Shown piece after piece: positions 1 through 9,060 of a stretch of DNA of 64,000 bases. Numbering within the stretch: position 1 is the stretch's first letter; the number at the start of each line of letters is the position of its first letter. The position numbers and the translations under genes were made by a program. The notes beneath the pieces were generated by a model. The model worked only from the letters and a program-made list of their open reading frames with translations, did no database searches and was not told the DNA's origin. Source of the DNA: Anaerolineae bacterium. GTDB taxonomy: Bacteria; Chloroflexota; Anaerolineae; Promineifilales; Promineifilaceae. The stretch lies in contig JAMLHW010000001.1 in NCBI GenBank assembly GCA_023954475.1, forward strand, positions 675,966 to 739,965. The letters run 5' to 3'.

Positions 1-213
1 TATGACATACCGACATTGGCATATTACGTTGCTACCGAAGGCGAAGGCAACGTTAAGCTTGTTGGTTCACCCTTTCAACGTGAGGATTACGGCATTGTGA
101 TGAAACAGGATACGCCGCACCGGGAGGCGGTTAATCTGGCTTTACTGGAAATGCGGGACGAGGGCATTTATGATGAGTTGATGGGGCGCTGGTTCTCGTT
201 TTATTTTGAGTAA
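1..213 (+). CDS. ABC transporter solute-binding protein, C-terminal end (partial)
   Basis: The reading frame is open from base 1, so the gene begins before the window and only about 70 residues remain. They read YDIPTLAYYVATEG..., then SPFQREDYGIVMKQD and a final helix ending in MGRWFSFYFE. This matches the closing part of family 3 (amino-acid-type) periplasmic binding proteins, where a '(E)xYGIavkkd' strand precedes a C-terminal helix with 'l...G.y..l..kW'. Such proteins capture a polar amino acid or similar ligand outside the membrane and hand it to an ABC permease. No permease or ATPase of this system follows, so partners must lie upstream or elsewhere. The ligand cannot be told from this fragment. 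Confidence 0.75.
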   Translation, partial: YDIPTLAYYVATEGEGNVKLVGSPFQREDYGIVMKQDTPHREAVNLALLEMRDEGIYDELMGRWFSFYFE

Positions 214-247
214 TGTTTTACGCCACTCACGTCATGTGCACAGCAGT

Positions 248-868
248 TTATAATTGCGCCATAATGTCTGCGACTGACCAGTGTTGGTTGCCGTTCAGGA
301 CGATGGCTTTGGGATTGTGTAGCAGCCATTCATCGTGGAGCGTTTCGAGTTCCTGTAGATAGCTCAGTGGAATTCCGGCTTCTTCATTGCGTCCACGGGC
401 TGCGATGCGTTCGAGACAGATTTCAGCCGAAGTGCGCAAGTAGATAATCTTGTCTGGTTCATCGACAAAATTGCGAACCATAAACTCCCACATATCGGTA
501 TACAGTTGATGTTCGCTGGCTGTAAACAGGCCGGTTCGCACGCAGTTTTCGGCAAACACATAGCGGTCGCAGTAAATCGAGCGTTCGAGCAAAACGTGTT
601 GGTGGTCGGTGTGCTGCTCGATTTCGTGCCACGTTTTGGCGCGCGTGGAGAAAGCAACCATCTGGAAGGTGAACGCCCAGCGTTTGGTGTCGCTGTAAAA
701 TAGGTCGAGCATGTTGCTGGCGTACCCTTCACGCCACAAATCAGTCGGCTCTGGAATAAAGGTATAGTCACTCTCAGCAGCGAGCCGGCGACCTAATGTG
801 GTTTTTCCAGCGCCGATGTTGCCTTCAATCAAGACCATTTTGCGATTGTCAGAATTCATGTGCGTCAT
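248..868 (-). CDS. Deoxynucleoside kinase (dNK/dGK family)
   Basis: A 206-residue P-loop kinase of the deoxynucleoside kinase family, which phosphorylates deoxynucleosides (dA, dG or dC) with ATP in the salvage pathway. Visible are the Walker A loop GNIGAGKTT at residues 16-24, the substrate-binding 'EP..W' segment (IPEPTDLWREG), and the ERSIYCDRYVFAEN block in which the ERS arginine and DR pair are catalytic in the family. RLERI..RGR-like lid residues are also present (CLERIAARGRNEE). Length fits the family. The start at 868 follows AGAGG; a later ATG at 838 would begin at MVLIEGN, so the first ten residues are uncertain. Substrate specificity cannot be read from the sequence. Confidence 0.88.
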   Translation of the reverse strand: MTHMNSDNRKMVLIEGNIGAGKTTLGRRLAAESDYTFIPEPTDLWREGYASNMLDLFYSDTKRWAFTFQMVAFSTRAKTWHEIEQHTDHQHVLLERSIYCDRYVFAENCVRTGLFTASEHQLYTDMWEFMVRNFVDEPDKIIYLRTSAEICLERIAARGRNEEAGIPLSYLQELETLHDEWLLHNPKAIVLNGNQHWSVADIMAQL

Positions 869-875
869 TGCCTCT

Positions 876-891
876 AAACTGTGTGCAGTTT
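876..891. promoter_or_regulatory. Perfect 6-4-6 inverted repeat upstream of the deoxynucleoside kinase
   Basis: AAACTG-TGTG-CAGTTT lies 8 bases upstream of the proposed kinase start. It could be an operator or a small hairpin in the 5' UTR. No regulator is assignable. The rest of 892-1088 shows only one TCGGCCGA palindrome and no gene. Confidence 0.3.
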
Positions 892-1088
892 GAAAACAGG
901 GGTTTTGCGAAACCCATCCACACTGGACAGCGAACTTCTTTCAACGTAAAAACTCCGGGTTTCATCTTGATTTCAGTTTAGTTGTCGTTTGGGTTATCGG
1001 TGGCGTGTGCTGCAATCAATCACCAATAATTGAATATCGACTGTTCGTTTCATTTCGGCCGAAAACCCGGCAGCCAAGTATAACCAAT

Positions 1089-2252
1089 TTACTCCCGTAT
1101 CCACATAGCCAGTATGATTGCCGCCACAACCGTAATGCCGCCGGCTACCAATCCGGTCGCGGTCATCCCACCTAGGCTGGCGACGATAGGCGCGAAAAAA
1201 GCGCCCAGTGCCCGGCCAAGCGCAGCGCTGACGCCCATGACGGATAGCGCGACTGAGCGCGTTTCCGGCATCAGTTCCGTTACGATCGGTACGAAGGCGA
1301 CGATGGCGATTTCAAAGCACAGAAACAAGGCGAACATGCCGACAAGCGCAAATGTGAGATTGTTTTGTGTCAGCGACAGCAGGGCGTACAGAATGGCAGC
1401 TAACAACGCGCTGATCAATACCAGGCGTCGCTTGCCGAAGCGATCTGAGATGGCACCGACTGTGATTTCACCACTCAATTCGGCCGAACCGATTACAACA
1501 GCCGTCAAACCCAACGCACTGATGCTCAAGCCGAACGCCGTTTCCATCCACGTGCCATAAACGACCAGCAAGACATCATTGGCAGTCGTTAACAGCAACA
1601 TATAAAGAGCCACTGCCCACAGCGACGGATGTGTTACCAACGCGTGTAGCAACATGCGCAACCCGACGCGCCGCCCAACTGTCCCTTTTTTATTGGGCAG
1701 GAACAGCGCTGTCAAGGCTATTGAGGCGAGAATGCCGATTGCCAGCCACAGCAGCGGGCTTTGCCAACCGTAGCGGGCAATCAGCAGACCGGAAATGGGT
1801 GCGCCGATGAGCAGGGCTGTTGACCACGACATCTCGGTAAAGGCGATGGCGCGACCTCGACGCGCATACGGCACGATGTCGCCAACGTGCGCCTGCATGA
1901 CCGGATCGTAAATTACTTTGGTCAAGCTGAGCAAGGCCAGAGTCGCACCAAATATCCAGTAGTCGGGCAACGCGACGGTGAGCAAACAACCGACTGCGAA
2001 GAAGAAGAGCGAGCCGAGTAACATGGGTTTTCGGCCGAAACGTTCACTTAATGGCGCAAAAACAGGTCCGATCAAGGCTGCCAGCGAGCGAATCACCAGC
2101 AATTGCGACATTGCCGTCAATGAGACACCCAATCCACGCGCAAAAACGGGCAGAAACGGATAGACAATGCGGTTACCGGTGGTGAGAAAAAATCGGCCGA
2201 TCGTCAATGTGGTCAATTGGAGGCCGGTCGAAGCCGGTTGGCGGTTGCGCAT
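1089..2252 (-). CDS. MFS transporter, multidrug-efflux type
   Basis: A 387-residue integral membrane protein with about 12 hydrophobic segments. The family loop motif between TM2 and TM3 is present as APLSERFGRKPMLL (GxLaDrxGrkxxl), and its repeat in the second half as AISDRFGKRRLVL, so this is a major facilitator. Proton-driven export of drugs or metabolites is the usual role of this subfamily; substrate unknown. The start at 2252 (MRNRQPAS) is preferred because the longer reading adds an unlikely hydrophilic leader. It is divergent from the lipoprotein gene at 2314, with only 61 bases between them. Confidence 0.85.
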   Translation of the reverse strand: MRNRQPASTGLQLTTLTIGRFFLTTGNRIVYPFLPVFARGLGVSLTAMSQLLVIRSLAALIGPVFAPLSERFGRKPMLLGSLFFFAVGCLLTVALPDYWIFGATLALLSLTKVIYDPVMQAHVGDIVPYARRGRAIAFTEMSWSTALLIGAPISGLLIARYGWQSPLLWLAIGILASIALTALFLPNKKGTVGRRVGLRMLLHALVTHPSLWAVALYMLLLTTANDVLLVVYGTWMETAFGLSISALGLTAVVIGSAELSGEITVGAISDRFGKRRLVLISALLAAILYALLSLTQNNLTFALVGMFALFLCFEIAIVAFVPIVTELMPETRSVALSVMGVSAALGRALGAFFAPIVASLGGMTATGLVAGGITVVAAIILAMWIRE

Positions 2253-2301
2253 GGCGCAGAAGTGTAACGTCCATCTTTGTAACAATCAACCATGGCTGAG
2301 G

Positions 2302-2317
2302 TATAATCGCGCCATGA
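2302..2317 (+). promoter_or_regulatory. Leaderless-type promoter: TATAAT, six bases, then ATG
   Basis: A consensus -10 TATAAT occupies 2302-2307 and the first ATG of the lipoprotein gene starts at 2314, six bases after it. Transcription would begin at or next to the start codon, leaving no room for a ribosome-binding site. The same TATAAT-N6-ATG spacing recurs at 33226 and at 38975 (minus strand). A weak -35 (TTGTAA, 2277-2282) lies 19 bases upstream. Confidence 0.6.
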
Positions 2318-3126
2318 TGGGGAACCGCTTTACAAGTGCATTGGCATTGCTCTGTATCGCTCTGATTGTAATTGTCGCGGCATGTCAATCAGATTCTGAT
2401 TCGGCCGAACCGCAACTCGACCCTGCCGCAGCCGCCACGCAAACACGCCAATCCGAAGTTATCGCTGTACTCACCTTTCAAGCGATGACGCCGCGCCCCA
2501 CACGTGGTCCGCGCAACTTCTCGTTTACGCTGCCGTCCAACCTGACTGACACGCCGACTCCACCAGCAGCATCAACCGGCACACCAACACCCACTGCGAC
2601 GCCGGAGCCACGCGCTGTGCTGCTTGACATCCCGTATTCGGCCGAACCGGTAACGCCGCAAGCCACAATCATCTCGCCTGCAGGCGAACCGGTCACCGTT
2701 GCGCTGCACCACGACGAAGCCACCCTGTACATCGTCTTTTCGGGGCTGGAAGTCGGCAATGTGGCGCTTTTTCCGGAGCTACTCATCGATCCGCGAAATG
2801 ACAGCGATCAGGAAGTTGGGGATGATGACCGTTGGTTTCACCAATCGACGACGAGCTGCACAGGACAAGGCGCAGATTTCCTGTGGCAGACGTGTGGCGA
2901 AGCACAAGATTGGATCGTTAGTGCCGATCTGACGGATACGGGTGTCGCGGAAATGGCGATTCCTTTTGCCATGTTGGGTATTGACCCGAAACAGGATCAT
3001 GTGATTGGGGTGTTGCCCATCCTGTTTTACCTTGATGAGCATGGTGTCGAACAGCGCCTAACGTGGCCCGATTCGGCCGAAATAGAACAGCCGATCACAT
3101 GGGCCGGCGCGACAATTGGGAACTGA
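2314..3126 (+). CDS. Secreted lipoprotein with C-terminal beta domain, function unknown
   Basis: A 270-residue lipoprotein. The signal peptide ends in a lipobox (IVAAC, Cys24). A Pro/Thr-rich low-complexity linker (TPRPTRGP..., PTPPAASTGTPTPTATPE) then separates the anchor from a folded domain of about 150 residues. That domain (DEATLYIVFSGL...LLIDPRND...GDDDRWFHQS...WIVSADLT...EMAIPFAML) resembles the DOMON/CBM9-like sandwich used for sugar or heme binding; this is a similarity judged by eye. The gene stops 6 bases before two dipeptide-type permease genes and may be their accessory extracytoplasmic component, although it is not a typical SBP_bac_5 protein. Start choice rests on the leaderless promoter. 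Confidence 0.7.
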   Translation: MMGNRFTSALALLCIALIVIVAACQSDSDSAEPQLDPAAAATQTRQSEVIAVLTFQAMTPRPTRGPRNFSFTLPSNLTDTPTPPAASTGTPTPTATPEPRAVLLDIPYSAEPVTPQATIISPAGEPVTVALHHDEATLYIVFSGLEVGNVALFPELLIDPRNDSDQEVGDDDRWFHQSTTSCTGQGADFLWQTCGEAQDWIVSADLTDTGVAEMAIPFAMLGIDPKQDHVIGVLPILFYLDEHGVEQRLTWPDSAEIEQPITWAGATIGN

Positions 3127-3132
3127 TCGAGC

Positions 3133-4047
3133 ATGGGACGCCTGATAGCACAACGCCTGCTCTTCATCCTCATTACCGCACTGGCGATCATCTACTTCGG
3201 TTTTCTCGGCATGACCCTGATCGCCAACAACGCTCTCGAAGAGCCGGAACTGACCTTCACCGAGGCGGCCACCGTCGCGTTTGACGAGAGCGTGACTTAC
3301 ATTTCCGGTCTGGTTCGCGGCGACTTCGGGATTGTCGATACCGTTTCCGGCCCGCGCGCAGTCAGCGACATTCTCTGGTTTTCTGTCGCCAACAGCATGG
3401 TCTTGCTCAGTCTGGCATTGGCGCTGGCCGTTGCCGTCGGCGTTCCGATTGGCGTGCTGTCAGCCCTGAGTCACAAACAGTGGCGCGTCGATGCCGTTTT
3501 GACCCTATCGGTACTCGGCGTTTCGACGCCGGCGTTTGTCATCGCCGCTGTGTTGCAGCAGGGCGGCATCAAGTACCTTGCGACATTCGGCACCCGTCTT
3601 GTCAGCATGGGCGGCTATGGTCTCGACTATCAGCACCTGGTGATGCCGGTGCTGGTTCTCGCGGCACGCCCGTTTGCTTACCTGGTAAGGGCCACCTATG
3701 TCAACCTGACCGGCGTCATGCGCGAAGATTTTATCCGCACTGCACGCGCTAAAGGGCTGCGTCAAAATGCCGTCGTTGGGGTCCACGCCATGCGCAATAT
3801 GATCGTGCCGTTGTTGACCGCCATCGGCTTGTCAGTGAGATTTTCGCTGAGCATTTTGCCGTTGGTCGAGTTCATTTTTGCATGGCCGGGAATGGGTTTG
3901 CGTATTCTGGAAGCGATTCAGGATGGTCAGGCTGTATTGGTTGTCTCAATCGCCTTGGTGATTGGCCTGTTAATTCAACTGATTGGTTTGCTACTCGACA
4001 TCAGCTACCGGTTTGTCGATCCGCGTGTGAGGGAAGCGCATGGATAG
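3133..4047 (+). CDS. ABC transporter permease, DppB/OppB family
   Basis: A 304-residue inner-membrane permease with six predicted helices. The cytoplasmic EAA-type loop is clear (YLVRATYVNLTGVMREDFIRTARAKGLRQNAVVGVHAMRNMIVPLLT), which docks on the ATPase. The FIFAWPGMG segment near the C-terminus is also typical of DppB. It would form the heterodimeric pore with the next gene, overlapping it by 8 bases, so translation is probably coupled. No ATPase or SBP_bac_5 binding protein lies in this window, so the transporter is incomplete here. Peptides, nickel, or glycosides are all possible substrates for the family. Confidence 0.9.
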   Translation: MGRLIAQRLLFILITALAIIYFGFLGMTLIANNALEEPELTFTEAATVAFDESVTYISGLVRGDFGIVDTVSGPRAVSDILWFSVANSMVLLSLALALAVAVGVPIGVLSALSHKQWRVDAVLTLSVLGVSTPAFVIAAVLQQGGIKYLATFGTRLVSMGGYGLDYQHLVMPVLVLAARPFAYLVRATYVNLTGVMREDFIRTARAKGLRQNAVVGVHAMRNMIVPLLTAIGLSVRFSLSILPLVEFIFAWPGMGLRILEAIQDGQAVLVVSIALVIGLLIQLIGLLLDISYRFVDPRVREAHG

Positions 4048-6547
4048 GTTGCGACGCGTCCTGGAGACGCTGCTGAATCCGCGCACGCGTGTGGAAGATA
4101 TGCCGCCTGCATTTTCGGCCGAAGCGGCAACCGTTGGCACTGTTTCGGCCGATGAAAAAGTTGAACAGGCGATGGCGCGTACCCGTCGTCGTCGTCGGAT
4201 TTGGCGCAATCGGCCGTTGATTCTGGGGATGATCATTGTTATTGGGCTGCTGCTGGTTATCTTGATCGGGCCGTTAATTGCGCCACACAATCCCCATTTG
4301 ACCGTGCAGGCCACCCTGCCGTATTTTGATGCTGAACTGGGTGACATCGTGCGGCCTCCGTTCCCACCTTCGGCCGATTATCTGCTCGGCACGGATGTTT
4401 GGGGTAACGATCTGATGAGCCTGCTCATGCACGGCGCGCGCATTACGCTGATAGCCGCTGCCTATATCACGCTGGCGCGGTTGGCTATTGGCGCCATTCT
4501 GGGCAGCATCGCCGGTTGGCGACCGGAGCGATTTGGTGATCGCATCATCACCGGCGTTGCGGGCGTCATCTCGTCCGTGCCGATGTTGATCAGCAGCATG
4601 ATCCTGATTTTGGCAATCGGCATTGAGAAAGGGTTGTGGGTGTTTATTGTCGCGCTCTCTATTGTCGGCTGGACAGAAATTGCCCAGTATGTGCGCGGCG
4701 AAACATTGGTGATCCGCAACATGCCGTACATCGAAGGCGCTGAGTCAATCGGCATGAAAGGCTATCAGAAAATTGTGCGCCACGTCTGGCCCAATCTGGC
4801 GCCGCAATTGGTGACGATTACCTTTCTCGAAATCAGCACCGTTTTGCTGTTGATGGCTGAGCTGGGTTTCCTTTCCATCTTTATCGGTGGTGCCAGCTTC
4901 TTCTCACTCGATCCGGTGTTCGGTGGACAACCGCGGGTATTGGTTGAAGTGCCGGAATGGGGTGCGCTGATCGCGCAAGGTGCGGCCAATATCCGCGCCA
5001 ATACGTGGATATTGTTCAGTCCGGCAGCCGCATTCCTGATCGCCATTATCGGTTTCAACGCGTTGGGCGAAGGATTGCGCCGGTTGATCGCGGAAGGAGG
5101 TGTCAATACGGCAGTTTTCCTGCAAAAACGGATGGCGCTTGTCTTGCTCGGCTTTTTCGTAATCAGTTGGTTGATCATCGAAGCAACCGGCCCGGAATTG
5201 TCGTATGCAGCGGCTGCGGAAGCATTTAGCGGTGAAGCTGCGGCTGCGACTGTAGCGACATTGGCAGATATGGATGGACGCGGTGCGGGTCAGGCGGGGA
5301 GTGCGGCTGCCGCCGACTACATTGCCGACAAGTTCCGTGAGTATGAATTGGGTCGTGCCATGCGCATCGGTGCCAATACAACGTATGTTCATGAGATCGA
5401 AACGCGCCTGGTGCAGCCGGTGACGCAGCCGGTGATGAGCTTGTTATCGGCCGATGGCACTGAACGCAGCTCATTGCAACATCAGATAGAGTTTGGCTTT
5501 GTCATCGATGGTCATGGCGGTAGTGGCGACGCGACAGCGCAACTGACATTGGTGCGTTTTGACGACGCTGCGCCCGACTTCTCCAATCTTGATCTGCGCA
5601 ATCGCATCGTCGTGCTGGAGGAAGATAATGCGCCACCCGATTTCGTCACCGAAGCGCTGCGCCGTCGTGCGCAGGGCGTGATTTGGCTGACTGATGAAGC
5701 TGTTGTGCGTTCGCAGAAGCAGTTGGCCGACCCGGATGGTGCGTATTTGCTCAATCCAACGCTGCCGGTCGTCCGTCTGAAAAAGGATTCGGCCGACAGC
5801 ATCCGCACACAGATCAACGGCGCACCGGCGACGCAATCCGGACCCGGCTGGACAGCGCACGATCTCGATTTGCAGGCAGTGCTGTCGGTGCATCTCACGC
5901 CACCCGAAGCTGTGAGTGTGCCGAGCGTTGTCGGCTATCTGGCCGGCTATGAATTCCAGACGACGACCGAAGTGATCGTGCTATTTGCCAGTTATGATGG
6001 CCTGGGCATCGATCCGGACGGAACCGTTTTCCCGGCAGCCAACCACAATGCGTCAGGCGTGGCAACCCTGCTCGAACTGGTGCGGCAATTTCAGTCACAA
6101 AACATCGATCCTCGGCGTACGCTGCTGTTTGTGGCATGGGGCGGCTCACAACTCGACGAATACGGTGCCGCACAGGCGTTTCTGGACAATCCTGAAACCT
6201 ATGCGAGTATCGCCGTTCCCAGTCGCGGTACGGCCGAACCCATTGCAGTCATTCAGCTCGATTACGCCGGTGCAGGAGATGCCCCTCTGCAAATCGATCC
6301 GGCATCGGATGAATGGTTGATTGACCTGTTTGACGAGGCTGCGGACATCCCGATTGCAGTGGATGAAGCGGCAGTGGGGAATGTATTATCGGCCGAAATT
6401 CCCTCCATTCACATCCAATGGGCCGACGGCGATTTTCCGATCTTGGAAGACACAAGCGACAACATCAGTCCGGAACGTCTGCGCGAACTGGGCGAAGCAT
6501 TGTCGCTGATGCTGGTGCGTTTGACACGCCAGGTTGTGATTGAATAA
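4040..6547 (+). CDS. DppC/OppC-type permease fused to a degenerate M28 peptidase-like domain
   Basis: An 835-residue fusion. Residues about 55-345 are a DppC-type permease: an N-terminal 'oppC' helix, the LLGTDVWGNDLMSLLMHGARITL entry motif and an EAA loop (IRNMPYIEGAESIGMKGYQKIVRHVWPNLAPQL). An extra helix (about 360-378) leads into an extracytoplasmic part with M28 aminopeptidase layout: DMDGRGAGQAGSAAAADYIADKF, an inserted PA-like domain, then FASYDGLG and AANHNASGVATLLEL. Family metal ligands are mostly lost. The HxD histidine is Ser651, the DN aspartate is His669, the EE pair reads SQ, and the final histidine region reads PILEDTSDN. Only the 'QLDYAG' aspartate seems kept. I infer a pseudo-peptidase that binds rather than cuts peptides, tethered to the pore. 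Confidence 0.85.
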   Translation: MDRLRRVLETLLNPRTRVEDMPPAFSAEAATVGTVSADEKVEQAMARTRRRRRIWRNRPLILGMIIVIGLLLVILIGPLIAPHNPHLTVQATLPYFDAELGDIVRPPFPPSADYLLGTDVWGNDLMSLLMHGARITLIAAAYITLARLAIGAILGSIAGWRPERFGDRIITGVAGVISSVPMLISSMILILAIGIEKGLWVFIVALSIVGWTEIAQYVRGETLVIRNMPYIEGAESIGMKGYQKIVRHVWPNLAPQLVTITFLEISTVLLLMAELGFLSIFIGGASFFSLDPVFGGQPRVLVEVPEWGALIAQGAANIRANTWILFSPAAAFLIAIIGFNALGEGLRRLIAEGGVNTAVFLQKRMALVLLGFFVISWLIIEATGPELSYAAAAEAFSGEAAAATVATLADMDGRGAGQAGSAAAADYIADKFREYELGRAMRIGANTTYVHEIETRLVQPVTQPVMSLLSADGTERSSLQHQIEFGFVIDGHGGSGDATAQLTLVRFDDAAPDFSNLDLRNRIVVLEEDNAPPDFVTEALRRRAQGVIWLTDEAVVRSQKQLADPDGAYLLNPTLPVVRLKKDSADSIRTQINGAPATQSGPGWTAHDLDLQAVLSVHLTPPEAVSVPSVVGYLAGYEFQTTTEVIVLFASYDGLGIDPDGTVFPAANHNASGVATLLELVRQFQSQNIDPRRTLLFVAWGGSQLDEYGAAQAFLDNPETYASIAVPSRGTAEPIAVIQLDYAGAGDAPLQIDPASDEWLIDLFDEAADIPIAVDEAAVGNVLSAEIPSIHIQWADGDFPILEDTSDNISPERLRELGEALSLMLVRLTRQVVIE

Positions 6548-6582
6548 TGCGTAGGCGATGAACGTCACGCGGATTTATCGAT

Positions 6583-8670
6583 TTAATCGGCCGAATAACC
6601 GCTCCGACTGCCGTCCAGTTTGCGAATCCGCTCCCATTCCGGCACACTCCTGCCACTGGCTTCCTTGAGCAACATGATTTCGCGCAGTTCCTTGATTTGA
6701 TCGCGCAGCGCTGCCGCTTTCTCAAACTCCAATGCCTGAGCCGCCGCTTTCATCTGCTTCTCCAACTCCTTGATCATGTTGTTCATCTCGTTCTTGGGCA
6801 AATCACGCACACTGTATTTGGGTCGCGACTCAGCCAGTACCAGATCGCCTTCCTCTTCATGTTGATAGTCGTCGACGAGAGCGTCTGTGATCGAGTAGAT
6901 TTCCTTGATGATGGTCTGTGGCTCTATGCCGTGCTCCTGATTGTATGCCATTTGCCTTGTGCGCCGTTCGGTGGTCGTGTCGATAGCACGCTGCATCGAT
7001 TCCGTAATGCGGTCGGCGTACATGATCACCGTACCCTCGATGTGTCGCGCAGCTCGGCCGATTGTCTGTGTCAATGCCGTTTCTGAACGCAGGAACCCCT
7101 CTTTATCCGCGTCGAGAATGGCGACCAGCGAAACTTCCGGCAGGTCGAGACCTTCGCGCAGCAGATTGATACCGACGACCACATCGAAAATACCGAGTCG
7201 CAGGTCACGCAGAATTTCTGTGCGTTCCAGCGTATCGACTTCTGAGTGCAGGTAATGGACCTTGATGCCCATTTCGAGCAGATAATCGCTCAAATCTTCG
7301 GACATGCGTTTAGTCAGTGTCGTCACCAGCACGCGCTGACCTTTGTTGGTGCGTTTGCGTATTTCAGCGAGCAGGTCATCGACTTGTCCTTTTACCGGTC
7401 GCACGATGATTTCCGGGTCGAGAATGCCTGTCGGCCGAATAACCTGGTGAACTGTCGCTTCCGAAACCTCCTGCTCAAACGGTGCCGGCGTCGCGCTGGT
7501 GAAGATGACCTGATGGATACGCTCCTCAAACTCTTCCCACATCAGCGGGCGGTTGTCGATGGCACTCGGCAGGCGAAAACCATAGTCGACCAATGTTTGC
7601 TTGCGACTGCGATCACCTTTGTACATTCCCTTGATCTGCGGCACGGTCATATGACTCTCATCAATGACCAGCAGAAAATCGCGCGGGAAGTAGTCGAGCA
7701 GCGTCCACGGCGGCTCGCCGGCTGCGCGACCATCCATATGGCGACTATAGTTTTCAATGCCGCTACAGTGGCCGACTTCACGCAACATTTCCAGATCGTA
7801 TGTAGCCCGCTGCTCAATGCGCTGCGCTTCGAGGAACATGTCGCGTTCCTTGAAATATGCGATGCGCTCAGTCAGTTCCGTTTCGATAGCGTTGATTGCC
7901 TCAGCCAGCTTGTCTTCATCGGTGATAAATTGCTTGGCAGGGAATATCTCGATTTCGGCGTGTTCGGCCAGCAGTTCACCGGTCAATGCATCTACTTCCG
8001 TGATGCGTTCGACTTCATCGCCCCAGAATTCGATTGTATATGCCGTCTCAGCATAAGCGGGCACGATTTGCAGCGTGTCACCACGCACGCGGAAGCTGCC
8101 GCGCTGCAAATCCATGTCGTTGCGGTCGTATTGAATGCGTACCAGACTGCGCAAGACGTTTTCGCGCCGGTACAGGTCGCCGCGTGTCAACTTGACAGTC
8201 ACTTTGCCCCAGTTGACCGGATCGCCGAGACCGTAAATGCACGACACTGACGCGACGATGATCGTGTCAGAACGACTGAGTAGATTGGTTGTCGCTGCCA
8301 GTCGCAGCCGGTCGATTTCTTCGTTGATCTGTGTCTCTTTTTCGATGAACAGATCGTGTCGGGGAACATACGCTTCAGGTTGATAGTAGTCGTAGTAGCT
8401 GACGAAATAGTTGACGGCGTTGTTGGGAAAGAATTCCTTGAACTCTGAGTAGAGTTGGGCGGCCAATGTTTTGTTGTGTGCGATGATCAGGGTCGGGCGC
8501 TGCACCTTTTCGATGACGTTGGCGACGGTAAAGGTTTTCCCGGTACCGGTTGCGCCGAGCAGGGTCTGGTATTTATGGCCGTCGTGGAGGCTGTCGATAA
8601 GGCCTTGTATAGCTTCGGGTTGATCACCTGTCGGCCGATAATCGGACACAATTTCAAATGGTCGGGACAT
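6583..8670 (-). CDS. uvrB: UvrABC excinuclease subunit B
   Basis: A 695-residue UvrB. It is the helicase-like damage-verification subunit of nucleotide excision repair, loaded by UvrA and partnering UvrC. Walker A is GATGTGKT near residue 40. The beta-hairpin [22 protein letters not shown] (Walker B region), the helicase motifs [12 protein letters not shown] and [42 protein letters not shown] are all present. A C-terminal UVR motif ([19 protein letters not shown]) for UvrC contact is also present, followed by a short tail. Start ATG follows AAGGAGAG. The promoter carries an SOS-type operator at 8695-8710. Confidence 0.98.
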   Translation of the reverse strand: MSRPFEIVSDYRPTGDQPEAIQGLIDSLHDGHKYQTLLGATGTGKTFTVANVIEKVQRPTLIIAHNKTLAAQLYSEFKEFFPNNAVNYFVSYYDYYQPEAYVPRHDLFIEKETQINEEIDRLRLAATTNLLSRSDTIIVASVSCIYGLGDPVNWGKVTVKLTRGDLYRRENVLRSLVRIQYDRNDMDLQRGSFRVRGDTLQIVPAYAETAYTIEFWGDEVERITEVDALTGELLAEHAEIEIFPAKQFITDEDKLAEAINAIETELTERIAYFKERDMFLEAQRIEQRATYDLEMLREVGHCSGIENYSRHMDGRAAGEPPWTLLDYFPRDFLLVIDESHMTVPQIKGMYKGDRSRKQTLVDYGFRLPSAIDNRPLMWEEFEERIHQVIFTSATPAPFEQEVSEATVHQVIRPTGILDPEIIVRPVKGQVDDLLAEIRKRTNKGQRVLVTTLTKRMSEDLSDYLLEMGIKVHYLHSEVDTLERTEILRDLRLGIFDVVVGINLLREGLDLPEVSLVAILDADKEGFLRSETALTQTIGRAARHIEGTVIMYADRITESMQRAIDTTTERRTRQMAYNQEHGIEPQTIIKEIYSITDALVDDYQHEEEGDLVLAESRPKYSVRDLPKNEMNNMIKELEKQMKAAAQALEFEKAAALRDQIKELREIMLLKEASGRSVPEWERIRKLDGSRSGYSAD

Positions 8671-8687
8671 GCTCTCTCCTTGCGACG

Positions 8688-8717
8688 TATAATGCAGAAC
8701 GAAAGTTCTGTATTATA
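8688..8717. promoter_or_regulatory. SOS-type (LexA) operator inside a symmetric double promoter of uvrB
   Basis: CAGAACGAAAGTTCTG (8695-8710) fits the GAAC-N4-GTTC LexA/DinR box of Bacillus and Actinobacteria. It is bracketed by TATAAT on each strand (minus-strand hexamer 8717-8712, plus-strand hexamer 8688-8693), making a 30-bp near-perfect palindrome with 13-base arms and one mismatch. The minus-strand -10 serves uvrB and the operator sits over its start point. LexA repression is inferred; no lexA is in the window. Confidence 0.75.
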
Positions 8718-8744
8718 GCATGTCAATTCCTGAAATTCTAGCAA

Positions 8745-9060
8745 TTGCCTGACTGACGCTCACGAAATGTCGCGTTGATAGACCCCACACCAAATCGATT
8801 CTTCATTCTGGAATATAGTTGACGGCGCTAAGGAACCATGCTAATATGATCTGTAGTTTTGACACCATAGCCGCAATCAATCCCCCCTTGCGCTTGTATT
8901 TTGCATTAACATTGAATGGATTTTATGGTTTTTCTGCATTTTATCATGTCTTTGCGTGCGGAGGTGCTGGCTATTGAGTAGAAAGTAAACAAACTAAACG
9001 GATTTTATGTCAGGTCAACTTAGTCATCGATCAGACACGTTTAACCAGCAGGAGGTTAAT
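8745..9060. other. AT-rich intergenic region before the surface-protein gene
   Basis: About 315 bases with no convincing gene. It is richer in A and T than the surroundings and lacks the TCGGCCGA palindrome. A TTGACA at 8858-8863 has no matching -10. The only firm signal is AGGAGGT just before the start at 9061. Confidence 0.5.

Noticed and set aside
7246..8250. 334-codon open frame on the plus strand inside uvrB
   Set aside because: It is antisense to a clear uvrB and codes nothing recognisable. Long antisense frames are common opposite GC-rich genes.
8745..9060. c-di-GMP riboswitch ahead of the surface-protein gene
   Set aside because: The conserved core bases of the aptamer are not present.
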